Assembly (NCBI GenBank): GCA_010909165.1
Contig: VJWM01000019.1
Location: 992,001-1,056,000 of the forward strand
DNA from: Anthoceros angustus
Lineage: Eukaryota > Streptophyta > Anthocerotopsida > Anthocerotales > Anthocerotaceae
Length of the DNA stretch: 64,000 nucleotides
Reading direction: 5' to 3'
Position numbers and translations under genes: made by a program. Positions within the stretch are counted from its first letter, which is position 1. Each line of letters opens with the position of its first letter. Of this stretch, positions 34,601-45,210 are shown piece by piece. The notes beneath the pieces are model-generated. The model ran no database searches, was not told where the DNA came from, and worked only from the letters and a program-made list of their open reading frames with translations.

Positions 34601-36606
34601 AGCTTTCACTTCGGATGTCCTCTCCGTGAGAACATCTAACCGCAGGCCTTTGATGTTGCCTTGAGAATCTCGCTTCATAGATCCGACATGCAACCTCTCA
34701 AAATCTACAGGTTCGTCCACAGTTTCAACGCTTGGCCCTCCTGCACTGCAACGGGCAGGGTCTGTTTTCTCCTGCTCAGTGACCACCTCCGCACTTTCCG
34801 TAGCCCGGCAGCGATGATTGCTGGACATAGCTAGTGTCCGTTCTGGGTCTTGGAAGTTCCCGTCATGCGACAGAGAGAGAGCTACATTCCTGCCAGAAGC
34901 AGGATCTCTGGAAGCTGCGGACGGCGAGGATCTAGGAACAGGCGCATTCTCTGCATCTATCATCACTCGTGAGGACTGTGCGTGACCAAAACTTGCTTCC
35001 CACCATCGCAGCACAGAAGATCGAACACCGTCGTAGCAAGGGCCACGGTCCTGGAAGAATCTCAGCAGTCTATGGACATCAGAGCCGTCATATAGGTGAT
35101 ACTCTTTAGGTGAAAGGTACGAATCCGACCTGCAATAAGCATGACGAAGAACTATGGTCACCTTACAATGACGATAGAAGCTACACAGAATCATTTCACA
35201 AGCTGGTCATACAATTGGCATTTAGAGCTTACACCAAGAGGTAGCCATAAACGGCGGTGTACAGATGGCCCTGCAGATCGACACCCAACACCTCTGCTCC
35301 CCGTAAACCTTTGGAATCCTTCAAACCGTTCAGGCCTGCCCTGTCCATTCTACATTCAGGACACAACCAATCACCTTCTGGCAGAAGCGCTTTTGATACT
35401 CCAACGCAGCGGGTATGATAGGCAGCCGGGCACCCATCACAGCAGATCAAGCTTCCATCCATGCCACACAGCACACAGTCGTCATAATTCATGTCCCTAG
35501 CTTCAACCAATTCCTGGTCCACAGCTGGGACTCGTGCTTCGCATTCCACCACTGTTTGCTGACAGTGCTCCCCGGATTTCCTTCTCTTCACGCCCATCTC
35601 CTTCGTTCTGCCAGTCACTTTCTCTACGGTTACAAAATCCCGATCCAGACATCCATTTCCTCGGCGTTTCTGTTCTGTACACCATCTTCCACTCGCCGGG
35701 TCCCTCAACCTTCTCAACACGCTTTTGGCCTCTGGAAACTCTGCTTCATGCTCCAAAAGATTCACACGCATCTCAACCTCAGCCTTGGTTTCATCTGATT
35801 CCAGCACGTTGTCGCACAGGAATTTTAGGATGACGATCTTCTTGGCCACATCCAGCTGATAATACTCACAGTCCATAATCCCAAGCCTCACCACATCCAC
35901 TCCACCTCCCTTGCTCACAGCAGCCGTGGCGAGGTAGGCCAACATATACGCAGGCCATGTCACAGCATCCAGGAAATCCCAGTCACAAATCCTGCCAAAA
36001 TTGCGTGCCATGAGGGAATGGCCATCATCACTCCAGCCAGACAAACAAGGGAAGAGACAGATTCACGTAACCCCCACTTTGCAGAAGCATACCATACCTG
36101 AGACAGGCAAGAGCAGAAGGAGAGTCGTCCTTGGCAAGCCGATCTACATGCCGCCTGACCGCTTGCAGAAGGCTAACGTGAATGCAGTCAATTAACGCAT
36201 TGGCCTCCTTCAAGCACAGCGAACAAACAAGTTCGGGGAGAGAGAAGGGGCTGAGAAACAGTACTTGACTGAATGATCTCAGAAAGCTGTAGACTTCAAG
36301 CAGATGAGCTATGGACTCACTTGGCACAGTGACATCCCTGGCTGGCGCCGGACGGTGACACAGTCTACCATCACTTGCCTGCGGGACGTGCAGACAGCCG
36401 GCAGGCAATTCCAATCCCAATTGCGACTGGGACTGGGACTGCCCACAATCCAGCCCTGCGCCCACCCTACAGCATTCCACCACGGCTTCTTCCAGGAAGC
36501 CTGCTTCTTGGGCCTCCGCTTCTTGGGTTCCACCCATCGTCTCCGCTGCCCAAGAGGACAGCAACCTGCCGCTCCTTCTTGCGCAGGATGTCATTCCCTC
36601 ACACAA
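31669..36606 (-). CDS. PTM: PTM-like DDT/PHD-finger transcriptional regulator, 8 exons
   Basis: Arabidopsis PTM is an envelope-bound PHD factor implicated in plastid-to-nucleus signalling. Exons in transcript order are 36606-36098, 36030-35233, 35129-34094, 33926-33641, 33558-33434, 33309-32777, 32693-31987 and 31886-31669; all phases agree, giving about 1403 residues. The DDT domain is near residues 100-165 (LLEVYSFLRSFSQVLFLSPF). A first PHD finger follows (CVLCGMDGSLICCDGCPAAYH, then WLCPEC), then family blocks such as QFYWP, CGWCIPC, GPWEYGDH, FWMRGGKLSRQ and the RQLDKYIKWND region. A second Cys-rich segment (LCQICK) and a C-terminal PHD (CYICWQEY, then GCGFCHEWFHADSMGL, then CCKCRK) complete it. 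The intron leaving the 33926-33641 exon has a GC donor. I see no C-terminal membrane segment, unlike the flowering-plant protein. The start (36606 or Met at 36537) is uncertain. Confidence 0.88.
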
Positions 36607-37463
36607 AGCCCGCTGCTGCTTCCTCGCGGCTGCGCCTTCAACTCCGCATCCGCAAAATGTTTCCCGCCCATTTCAACAGACCATCCAGCAGCAGGCTTCC
36701 GTGCCTCCTGAACCGTATCCCAGCTGCTCAGGCGTCATTTGCAAGACCCCAAATTGCGCATTCCTTCCTTGCCAAAGCGTACCATACACCGTTGCTTGCT
36801 ACATACAGTACTTGTACGAGGCCGCTAAACCATGGACTTCAGCGTCCCCTTCCGACTCTGTTAAGCTCGGAGGTTCAAGCCGCTAAGATCTGTCAACACG
36901 GCGCATTCAAATGCAACCAGGTGAAAGGACGATTTGAAGGAAGGAGAGATCTGGAGGGAGAAGTTTGAGAAGTTGCACATCTAGCTGCGCTTTACCTACA
37001 CGTGTCAGTTGTCCGCCCCTATCAACCATTCCCACATACACACATACATACAAAGGTTGCCCACATACATACACATTAGCACATCCCTGGGTCCCGTGAA
37101 GAGTCCCTGCCTGTGATTGCAATCGTGGGCGGCCACAGAATCCGTGAGGGGAGCCAGCATGAAGGATCCACGGCAGCCTGGCAAATAGCAACCAAGTCCC
37201 TCGGCAGCTCCACCAGCTTTGATACTCATGCGCATCTGGCAGCAGAGGACGTGTGGCCATGCATGGCAGAAATGTTTGGTGAAAAGCTTAGCAACCAGCA
37301 TATGTGGAGACTTATTCCTATGCCTGGAGACATCCGCCATCATTTTATTTGAATGGATGATGTTCATGGGCGCTCAGGGCACCTGGACACGGCTGAGAAC
37401 AAAAGACTGTTGTCGGCAAGAAGAATCGTCGCACGTGCAATGCCTGCAGTCTGACACGGTTGG
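36607..37463. other. Divergent spacer between PTM-like and PPR genes
   Basis: It holds short (CATA)-rich runs near 37033-37075 and a (GGGAGA)n run just inside the PPR ORF (about 37555-37580). It should carry both promoters; no TATA box stood out. No gene was recognised. Confidence 0.4.
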
Positions 37464-40400
37464 ATGGCCTTCCACTGCAGGTTTGTGCACTTTTCATGCC
37501 AAGCGGGTTTGTTTGGACTGGTGCCTTGGACTCCGACGCTTGCCCAGGAGGGGAAGGGGGAGAGGGAGAGGGAGAGGGCATTGCAGTGTCATGCTGAAAC
37601 CAGAGATGCAGGTGTTGCTACTCCTCGTGGGGTGCAAGTGCTCGAGAAACTTTGTGACCGAAATGTTGTCATTTGGACGGCCACCATATCAGCCTTGTGT
37701 AAGGCTGGACGATGCCGGGAAGCTCTGGAGAGGTACCACCAGATGCTGCAGGACGGTGTGGAGCCCAGCAGGTCTACGTTTCTGAGCTTGCTCAAAGCCT
37801 GTGGCAGCTTAGCAGACTTGCAAGAGGGGAGGCGGATCCATGCTGATGTTGTGCGGTACAGGTGGATGTCTGATGTATACGTGGCCACCACTTTGGTTGA
37901 CATGTATGCAAAGTGTGGAAGCACGGCTGAGGCACGACTTGTGTTTGACAATTTGTGCCAGCGAGATGTCGTTTCATGGAATGCCATGCTCGCAGGGTAC
38001 GCTCAACAGGAACAAGGACAGAAAGCACTGCAGCTCTACAGCCAGATGAGAAAGGAGGGGATCAGTCCGAATCATCGCACCTTCGTCAGCCTGCTGCAAG
38101 CATGTGGGTGCCTTGCTGATACGGAAGAAGGGCTTCTTTTGGACGGACAGTCTATCAAGACGGAGGCACTCCATAAGGGGAAGGCTGTACACCATGAAGC
38201 TGCACGGGTTGGTTGTGAGTCTGATGTTTTTGTATGTACCACGCTTCTCAGTGTGTATGCGAAGTGTGGAAGCATCGTAGATGCTCAACAGGTGTTTGAC
38301 ACCTTGTCGCACCGCAATGTGGTGTCGTGGAGTGCAATGCTTGCAGCATATGCTCAGCAGGCTCAAGGTGAAATGGCTTTGGAGCTATTTGGGCAAATGC
38401 AAGAGGCAAGTGTCAGTCCAGACCATCAGACCCTGGTCAGCGTGCTTCAAGCATGCAGTAGCCTGGCAGAAAAGGAGGAAATCATCCCTCTAGATGGACA
38501 GACCATCAAAGTAAACTCACTTCAGAAGGGGAAGGCTGTGCATTCTGACATTGCACTGCGTGGGTATGAAGGAAATGTGTTTCTGTCAAATAGTCTGGTC
38601 AGCATGTATACCAAGTGTGGGAGCGTCATGGATGCTGAAACCGTGTTTGACAGATTGTCGCACCGCACTGTGGTGTCTTGGACTGCGATGCTCGCAGGAT
38701 ATGCTCAGCAGGATGAAGGAGAGAAGGCATTGCAGCTTTTTGATGCGATGCAAGATGCAGGAATTAGTCCAGATGATAGGACATTCGTGAGTGTATTCCA
38801 AGCATGTGGAGCCCTTGCCGAAAAGGAAGATGGTGTTCTCCTTAATGGACAGGCCACCAAAGTGGAGTCACTTTGGCGTGGGAAGCATTTACATGTTGCA
38901 GCAGCCAAAAGGGGCTATGAAGTGGATGTGTTTGTTTCGAACACGCTGGTTTCTATGTATGCAAAGTGTGGGAGTCTCACAGATGCAGAAAAAGTGTTTC
39001 TCAGGCTATCTCAGTGTAAACTGGCATCATGGAACGCCATGGTGGCAGGATATGCTCAGCAGGGGCAGGGCAAGAAGGCTTTTGAGCTGTACGGGCAAAT
39101 GCTGCAACTTGGTGTAGTGCCGAATCATCGCACCTTTGCTAGCTTGCTTCAAGCATGTGGTTGCCTGGCAGAAAAGGAGGAGGGTATTCTTGTCGATGGA
39201 CAGACCATCAAGATCGAGGCGCTGGGTAAGGGGAAAGAAATACATGCTCAAGCTGTAAAGACTGGATGTCTGTCAGATATGTTTGTTGCTAATTCTCTTG
39301 TTAGTATGTATGCAAAGTGTGGCAGGGTCACAGATGGGGAAATGGTGTTTCATACAATGCTCAAGCGTAATGCTGTTTCGTGGAGTGTGATGCTTGGAGC
39401 ATATGCTCAACAAGGAGATGGAGAGAAGGCCTTGGAGCTTTATGCACAGATGCAAGAGGAAGGTGTAAGTCCAGATCATTGGACCTTTGTGTGCTTGCTC
39501 CAGGCATGTACTAGCCTTGCTGAAAAGGAAGAAAGCGTCATTGTAGGTCGGCAGTCCATCAAAGTGGAATCACTTCTTCAGGGGAAAGCGATACATGCTG
39601 AAGCTGCCCGCCGGGGTTACGAGCCAGATGTATTTGTCGGTACCAGTCTTGTTAATATGTATTCCAAGTGTGGGAGTGTTACAGACGTGGAAAACACGTT
39701 CCCCACCTTGTTGCAGCCCAATGTTGTATCATGGAATGCAATGCTTGCCGGATATGCCCAGCATGGTGAAGGAGAGAAAGCTCTGCAGATTTATGACAGA
39801 ATGCAAGCAGATGGGATAAGCCCAGATGATAGGACATTCGTCAACACAATTCAAGCATGTGGCAGCCTTGCGAGAATGGAAGAAAGCACTGTCCTAAACG
39901 GACAGTCCATCAAAGCCGAGTCATTACGGAAGGGAAAGCAAATCCATGTTGAAGCTGCTAAGATGGGCTATGACAAAGATGTATATGTCTCCAACACGAT
40001 TCTTAGTATGTATGCTAAGTGTGGGAGCATTACAGATGCTGAGAATGTGTTCTACTCGTTATCTCAGCGCACTTTGGTGTCATGGAATGCAATGCTTGCA
40101 GGATATGCACAGCAGGACCAAGGAGAAAAGGCCTTGGAGCTTTACAAGCAAATGCAAGTCGAAGGTGTCATTCCAGACGACCGGACATTTGCCAGCTTGC
40201 TCCAAGCATGTGGTAGCCTTGCCCAGAAGGAGGAAGACTCTGTTTTGGATGGGCAACACCTAAAAGTGCAGACGCTCCGGAAGGGGCAGGCGATACATGC
40301 TGATGTTGTGCATGCTGGCTATCAATCAGATGCATTTGTTTGCAATGCTCTTGTAACAATGTACGCAAAGTGCGGGAGCATCAGAGATGCACAAGACGTG

Positions 40401-41387
40401 TTTTATAGATTGTCCCATCGAGATGTGGTGTCATGGACTGCGATGATTGCAGGCTACATCCGGCAGGATGAAGGAGATAAAGCTGTGCGATTGTATTACG
40501 AGATGCAAGCTGAAGGTGTTGAACCAGATGAGGTCACTTTGGTCTGTATCCTACAAGCATGCAGCACCATGGGGTCTCTGAGTAAGTGCATTCAGATTCA
40601 CCGTGAGGTTGTCAAGCGTGGATTTGAGAACAGTCCTATGGTTGCGACTGCTCTTGTGCACGCATACTGCCAGTGTGGGAGCATGTTGCATGCTCGGAAT
40701 GTATTCAACTCTCTACCCCAAGGCGATGTATGGGCTTGGACTGCGCTAATTGCCGGGTATGCCAGACAAGGACAACTTGAGCTTAGCACAAGCTGCTTCC
40801 AAGAAATGTGCCTGGCAGGGGTAAAGCCAAATGGAGTCACATTTCTCTCTCTCCTGTGTGCATGCAGCCATGCCGGCAAAGTTGACAAAGGCCTGGCATA
40901 CTTTGAATGCATGGTGATGGACTATGGTATCACTCCTGTGATGGAGCATTTCGCCAGCATGATCGACCTCCTTGGCCGTGCAGGATTGTTCAGGAAGGTG
41001 GTGGACTTGCTTCTGCAAATGCCGATGGAGCCGAACTCAGCCATATGGTTGTCGTTGCTCGGAGCTTGCCGAAATCATGGCAATGTTGCACTGGGAAGAC
41101 GGGCCTTTGATTGTTTAATCCGTTTACAGCCAAAACAGGGTGCAGGCTACGTGCTGATGTCAAACATCTACGCTCATGCTGGCATGCCGGATCATGCAAA
41201 GCAGGTTGAGGAGCTCAGACAAAGAGCAGGCGCTTGGAAAAGACCTGGCCAGAGCTGGATTGAGCACAATCAAGAGGTGCACTCGTTCGTGGTGGGAGAT
41301 CGCAAGCATCAACAGCACGAAAGGTTGTACGCTTATCTAGAGAAGTTGTGCTGGGAGCTGCAGAATCAAGGAACAGGGGCTGTGTAA
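37464..41387 (+). CDS. PLS-class PPR protein with E motifs, 117-residue super-repeats
   Basis: This is a 1307-residue intronless ORF. PPR proteins bind organellar RNA base by base; PLS-E types usually specify C-to-U editing sites. Eight YAKCGS-type landmarks are spaced exactly 351 bases (117 residues) apart, at codons starting 37902, 38253, 38604, 38955, 39306, 39657, 40008 and 40359; the ninth follows after 102 residues. The extra 15 residues per unit are an insertion between the L and S motifs with AEKEE, then DGQ-IK, then KGK. The C terminus has E-type blocks (LLGACRNHGNVALGRRAFD, VLMSNIYAHAG, SWIEHNQEVHSFVVGDRKH) and stops just before where a DYW deaminase would begin. No strong organelle signal is visible; the first 60 residues are low complexity, so the true start may differ. 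Confidence 0.93.
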   Translation: MAFHCRFVHFSCQAGLFGLVPWTPTLAQEGKGERERERALQCHAETRDAGVATPRGVQVLEKLCDRNVVIWTATISALCKAGRCREALERYHQMLQDGVEPSRSTFLSLLKACGSLADLQEGRRIHADVVRYRWMSDVYVATTLVDMYAKCGSTAEARLVFDNLCQRDVVSWNAMLAGYAQQEQGQKALQLYSQMRKEGISPNHRTFVSLLQACGCLADTEEGLLLDGQSIKTEALHKGKAVHHEAARVGCESDVFVCTTLLSVYAKCGSIVDAQQVFDTLSHRNVVSWSAMLAAYAQQAQGEMALELFGQMQEASVSPDHQTLVSVLQACSSLAEKEEIIPLDGQTIKVNSLQKGKAVHSDIALRGYEGNVFLSNSLVSMYTKCGSVMDAETVFDRLSHRTVVSWTAMLAGYAQQDEGEKALQLFDAMQDAGISPDDRTFVSVFQACGALAEKEDGVLLNGQATKVESLWRGKHLHVAAAKRGYEVDVFVSNTLVSMYAKCGSLTDAEKVFLRLSQCKLASWNAMVAGYAQQGQGKKAFELYGQMLQLGVVPNHRTFASLLQACGCLAEKEEGILVDGQTIKIEALGKGKEIHAQAVKTGCLSDMFVANSLVSMYAKCGRVTDGEMVFHTMLKRNAVSWSVMLGAYAQQGDGEKALELYAQMQEEGVSPDHWTFVCLLQACTSLAEKEESVIVGRQSIKVESLLQGKAIHAEAARRGYEPDVFVGTSLVNMYSKCGSVTDVENTFPTLLQPNVVSWNAMLAGYAQHGEGEKALQIYDRMQADGISPDDRTFVNTIQACGSLARMEESTVLNGQSIKAESLRKGKQIHVEAAKMGYDKDVYVSNTILSMYAKCGSITDAENVFYSLSQRTLVSWNAMLAGYAQQDQGEKALELYKQMQVEGVIPDDRTFASLLQACGSLAQKEEDSVLDGQHLKVQTLRKGQAIHADVVHAGYQSDAFVCNALVTMYAKCGSIRDAQDVFYRLSHRDVVSWTAMIAGYIRQDEGDKAVRLYYEMQAEGVEPDEVTLVCILQACSTMGSLSKCIQIHREVVKRGFENSPMVATALVHAYCQCGSMLHARNVFNSLPQGDVWAWTALIAGYARQGQLELSTSCFQEMCLAGVKPNGVTFLSLLCACSHAGKVDKGLAYFECMVMDYGITPVMEHFASMIDLLGRAGLFRKVVDLLLQMPMEPNSAIWLSLLGACRNHGNVALGRRAFDCLIRLQPKQGAGYVLMSNIYAHAGMPDHAKQVEELRQRAGAWKRPGQSWIEHNQEVHSFVVGDRKHQQHERLYAYLEKLCWELQNQGTGAV

Positions 41388-41628
41388 GACCCTCTAGTCG
41401 ACAGTTGCGGCCGTCTGTTCTCATGACCTGGACTAAGACCCAGTGTGACAGCCGTCCAAGGGCACAAATGGACGTCCATACCCCCAATCGTCGTAATTGG
41501 GGAACCTCAAATGCATGAGAACATATGGGTAGATGCACAGGTCTCTCCTCGTATGCAACCTTAGTCCAATCCCTCCTTGGAAGAGGTCCATCACCGTGGA
41601 CCGAAAGATGGTCTTAAATGGGCGACAT

Positions 41629-41940
41629 AGTTCCCTTGTTCCTGCTTAGTAAAGAATTTCCTTGTTCCCGCTCAGTAAAGAATTTCCTTGTTCCCGCTCA
41701 GTAAAGAATTTCCTTGTTCCCGCTCAGTAAAGAATTCCCTTGTTCCCGCTCAGTAAAGAATTCCCTTGTTCCCGCTCAGTAAAGAATTCCCTTGTTCCCG
41801 CTCAGTAAAGAATTCCCTTGTTCCCGCTCAGTAAAGAATTCCCTTGTTGCCGCTCCGTAAAGAATTCCCTTGTTCCCGCTCAGTAAAGAATTCCCTTGTT
41901 CCCACCTCAGTAAACGAATTCTCTTGTTCCCGCTCAGTAA
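41629..41940 (+). repeat. 26-base minisatellite
   Basis: About twelve head-to-tail copies of TTCCTTGTTCCCGCTCAGTA plus AAGAAT follow one another with little variation (TTTCC versus TTCCC). Beyond it the DNA switches abruptly to AT-rich sequence. Confidence 0.9.
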
Positions 41941-42530
41941 AAAAAAATGTTGTTTGTTAGTCTCATATATTTTATTTTATTTTATTTTAAGTATTTAGTT
42001 ATTTTAAGTTACTACGAAATAGTTTATTTTATAGTAATTTTAATGAAGGTTATATTATATATTTTTAATTTTAAATCTTAAATTTAAAAATATATATTCT
42101 ATAGAATATGAAGGGTTTTACTTGTCTATATGGCGTTTTGAACTTGACAGCATCTAATGTTTCTCTTGTCTATATGGAACTTTTCAGTTGTATATGTAGA
42201 ACAATTCACTTCTCTAACTAAGATATTGCAGGAACTATTGGAATGTTAGGTTCTTTTGGTATGTAATATCATATTCTTTATGTATGAATCCATGGCTACC
42301 TTATATCTTTGTAACTTTTTTTAGAAGAGCTAAAGTACTATCTAATGAGTTTTGGTTGTATCCTTGTTTGTGTATGCTAGTCAGACCTAGTATACTTTTT
42401 ATCTTCTTTTCTTAAGAGAGGTAGGAACCGGCAGTTTATCTTCTCTCGACAAATCGAAGGACCCAACAACAGCTTCCTAATCCTCCATCTCATAGCGAGC
42501 AGCTGTGTTTGTCATCCGAATTGTGGAAGG
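41941..42530. other. AT-rich stretch
   Basis: It is very AT-rich with a dispersed word (CTAACTAAGATATTGCAGGA then ACTATTGGAATGTTAGG, about 42215-42255) that recurs diverged at about 46252-46290 and 46358-46395. No gene was recognised. Confidence 0.5.
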
Positions 42531-43019
42531 ATGAAAATTAATGCCATCGTAATGAGCCACGACGTGCACACCATCTGCAAGCAAAAGTGGTTATATTGGC
42601 TGACGGGCGGGCCAAAGGGCATGAGGCTGGGGGATGTCATCTACACTTTCATCGATGTCCACAACCAGGTGGTTTATATTATGCTTCTATTGCCGTGACA
42701 GGAGGACATAACTTTCCTCACATTCGACTACCAATTGTATGAATTTTGCATGGCAATCGATATTCCACCTACTCGCTACGCTTGCCCTAGCAAGATGGGA
42801 AACTTAGTGAGAGGGATGTTCTATCCTAGGTATAATCCGGATTTGAAGATGGTGGAGATCTGCACCGGGCTGACTACGGATCCCACAATTTCAAGGGATA
42901 AGGAGGACAACAGGATGTGGGAGCTACGGGCTTTCTGGGTGTTGCGTTTGGATAAATCAGGCTTCTACTGGTTTCCTGTGTCGGATTGTGTGTTCTACGC
43001 TGATCCACGCCAAGCATAG
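42531..43019 (+). CDS. Hypothetical protein, possibly decayed
   Basis: The segment 42702-43019 is open for 106 codons with a convincing coding look (Trp-, Tyr- and Asp-rich; ends VLRLDKSGFYWFPVSDCVF). The stretch 42531-42668 (MKINAIVMSHDVHTIC...) would join it in phase 0 across a 33-base GT-AG interval. Such an intron is shorter than plants normally splice, and reading through it meets a TGA. So this is either a gene starting at 42735 (94 residues) or a gene recently inactivated by that stop. I do not recognise the family. The local composition is less AT-rich than the surroundings. Confidence 0.45.
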
Positions 43020-43189
43020 CTAACATGGGATGGAGAAGTTAGCTACGTTTCCACTGCAGAATTTGGTTGAAAAAAAAGATCAAGGTACATTTGCCACGAA
43101 AATAAAAGAATCAAGACATGGAGAGGGTTTCTTTTTTATTGTGAAATATAGGGAACATGGTTACTTCATCATATAGCACAAACAACTCC

Positions 43190-43715
43190 TTGCAAGACCT
43201 GTGCTACTTGGCAGGGGTAGAGCCAAATGGAGTCACATTTCTTCTTTCTTGTCCGCATGCCTATAGCTAGCCATGCTGGCATAGTTGACAAAGGCATGGA
43301 ATACTTTGGATGCATGGTAAGGGACTAGGTATGGTATCACTCTTGTAATGGAGCATATTGCAAGGATATTCATCAAACTGCTTGGCCTTGTAGAAACGTG
43401 CAGGAATTGCTTATTGCTTACATTGGAGTGCAAATATGCTAATGGAGCTGAACTCAACCATATGGTTGACATTTGCTAGGAGTTTTGATGCAATCATGGC
43501 AATGAGACCTGGTGGATGCAATCATGGAGGTGGTGATTGCTTGATTTGTTTACACCTAAGACAAGGCGCATGCTACGTGATGTTGTCAAGCATTTGACTC
43601 ATTATGGGATACTGCATTGACGAATCATGCAAAACAAGTTGAGGACCTCAGAGACATAGCAGGTGCTTGGAAAAGACCTACTTAGAGTTGGATTGAGCAC
43701 ATCTAAGAGCTCGTG
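43190..43715 (+). pseudogene. Decayed copy of the PPR gene tail
   Basis: It matches the end of the PPR gene (about 40795-41285) nearly word for word in places, e.g. TGGCAGGGGTAGAGCCAAAT, TGGAGTCACATTTCT, GGCATGGAATACTTTGGATG and TTGGATTGAGCACA. Indels and stops break the frame. It is a duplicated 3' fragment that landed or was left inside the AT-rich block. Confidence 0.85.
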
Positions 43716-44426
43716 CACCCAACAGTGTCTCAATGACAAGGAATTTGTCTCCAAACCCCTTTTCGTACAATAGGAGACCCATTTTTACATGTTCAAATTT
43801 ATTATTTATAAATAGCTACCAACGTATATCCACGTTTAGAGAAAATAGCCCTATCTCAGAAATGTGGTGTAGGCCGGGCACAACAAAAATAAATGTAGGG
43901 TAGTTTATATGCAAATGAAGGACAAGTGCACCAACAATCCTCGTATTATTTAGGGGAACTACAATATTATATAATATTGCATAACAATAGATGGACAATT
44001 TTTCTCTAATCAAGATAGCTTCTTTAAAGCATGTCTTATGGTCTTTTCAAGTACAAACAACAATTGGATAAAAAACAAGAAGACAAAACGCATTCCAATA
44101 GAGTACAATAACTCGGAACAATCTGAGCCGATAGAAAAAGCGGCACAAAAGCTAGGAATTGACTTGGCTGAACCCATGAGAGAAGCAAACAACAAAAGCC
44201 CTAGATATACACAAAAGCACAAGCCTAAAAACTGTAGCCCCAACAACTCCGACAAGAAAGAGTAAAACAATGGTCACCAGCTATGTAAAAGGCCACAAAG
44301 AAAAGCCAAAGTTCCTCCTCCGAACCCTAAAAAAACTAGCTCAATGCCTCCTACCACTTACGAATAAGCCAGGCCAAGTTGGGCAATAAGAGATCCATAG
44401 TTCCCTCCAGAGGGTGCTTAATGTTT
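43716..44426. other. AT-rich gap
   Basis: Open stretches at 44010-44270 (-, hydrophobic) and 44038-44265 (+, Lys/Asn-rich) overlap on opposite strands and neither is recognised. Nothing else is seen. Confidence 0.3.
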
Positions 44427-44945
44427 CTATAGCCTCCACGATTCATTGTAATCCATCGCGAGTAGAACATTATTGTTGAGTTTGGGATAGAGAACTAACG
44501 GATTTTGGAAAGAAGGTTCTGGTTTAGGCTTGTGGATCAGTGCCACCACTTGTGCTAGTTCAGTGATGTCGGGTTCTGCTTCCCAAGCGGCAGGTTGAAA
44601 AGAACAAGACCAAGACCTCTGAAGTCCATGTGACCTATTTTTGTTGTATTCAGTCTCTTCGCTCCTTGTTTCTTCATCAGTTGTTCCACTTGCACTCCCA
44701 AATTTGTCCTCACTGTCCACCTCATCAGGTGTGGTACTAGCACTTCCATGTTCGTCATCAGTGTCACTTGCACTTCCACTTTTGTTCTTCCACCACCTCG
44801 CTGGCTGTTCCAACTTGTTAATTGATGGCTTTTCTCCCATACAATTAAACTGCCTCTGAGTAAATTTTACAAGCTTCATTGAGATCTTTCGTGTCTTTTG
44901 GAGTGCCTTCTCATAAGACGTCTTAATAAGAGCACCTAGCTCCAT
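44427..44945 (-). CDS. Small acidic protein of unknown function, paralog 1
   Basis: This is a single exon of 172 residues. The N terminus is basic (MELGALIKTSYEKALQKTRK). The middle is acidic and low complexity (repeats of GSAS with Asp/Glu, about residues 55-95). The C terminus ends in a conserved block (FQNPLVLYPKL, then ESWRL). The gene at 52092-52733 shares the same three-part plan, a similar start and the same ending, so both are maintained coding genes and not chance ORFs. I do not recognise the family. The upstream region contains the TATA-like element near 45185 and expanded repeats. Confidence 0.7.
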   Translation of the reverse strand: MELGALIKTSYEKALQKTRKISMKLVKFTQRQFNCMGEKPSINKLEQPARWWKNKSGSASDTDDEHGSASTTPDEVDSEDKFGSASGTTDEETRSEETEYNKNRSHGLQRSWSCSFQPAAWEAEPDITELAQVVALIHKPKPEPSFQNPLVLYPKLNNNVLLAMDYNESWRL

Positions 44946-44983
44946 TCTCGTTATGCAAGAAAGTTATATGAATATGATATCAC

Positions 44984-45140
44984 ATAAGAACCAAAAATGT
45001 TGCAAGATAGCTTGAGCACTAGAAGACCAAAGATGTCGCAAGATAGCTTGAGCACTAGAAGACCAAATATGTCGCAAGATAGCTTGAGCAGTTAAGACCA
45101 AAAATATCGCAAGATAACTTGAACACTGGAAGATAGCTTA
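44984..45140 (-). repeat. 37-base tandem repeat in the leader of paralog 1
   Basis: About four units, with the common core GCAAGATAGCTTGAGCACTA (plus strand), lie between the ATG of the acidic paralog 1 and its TATA-like element. The second paralog has only one related core (AAGATAGCTTGAGC, about 52782-52796). The distance from TATA-like element to ATG is about 240 bases here and about 90 bases there. Confidence 0.75.
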
Positions 45141-45184
45141 AATGTTGAGCTTTGATGAAGATATGTAATTTGATATCAATTGGT

Positions 45185-45194
45185 ACATATATAG
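45185..45194 (-). promoter_or_regulatory. TATA-like element of acidic paralog 1
   Basis: ACATATATAG (plus strand) reads CTATATATGT on the coding strand. It lies in a block shared with the promoter of paralog 2 (52822-52831), followed upstream by the common CATTTATCCTTGGTCCTCG word. Confidence 0.5.
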
Positions 45195-45210
45195 ACCACA
45201 GAGAGCTCAT

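Noticed and set aside
38281-40263. Several plus-strand ORFs of 70-105 residues in a second frame of the PPR gene
   Set aside because: They recur at the repeat period and are frame shadows of the PPR array.
41629-41940. Possible CRISPR-like array
   Set aside because: The units follow head to tail without unique spacers and the host is a plant; it is a minisatellite.
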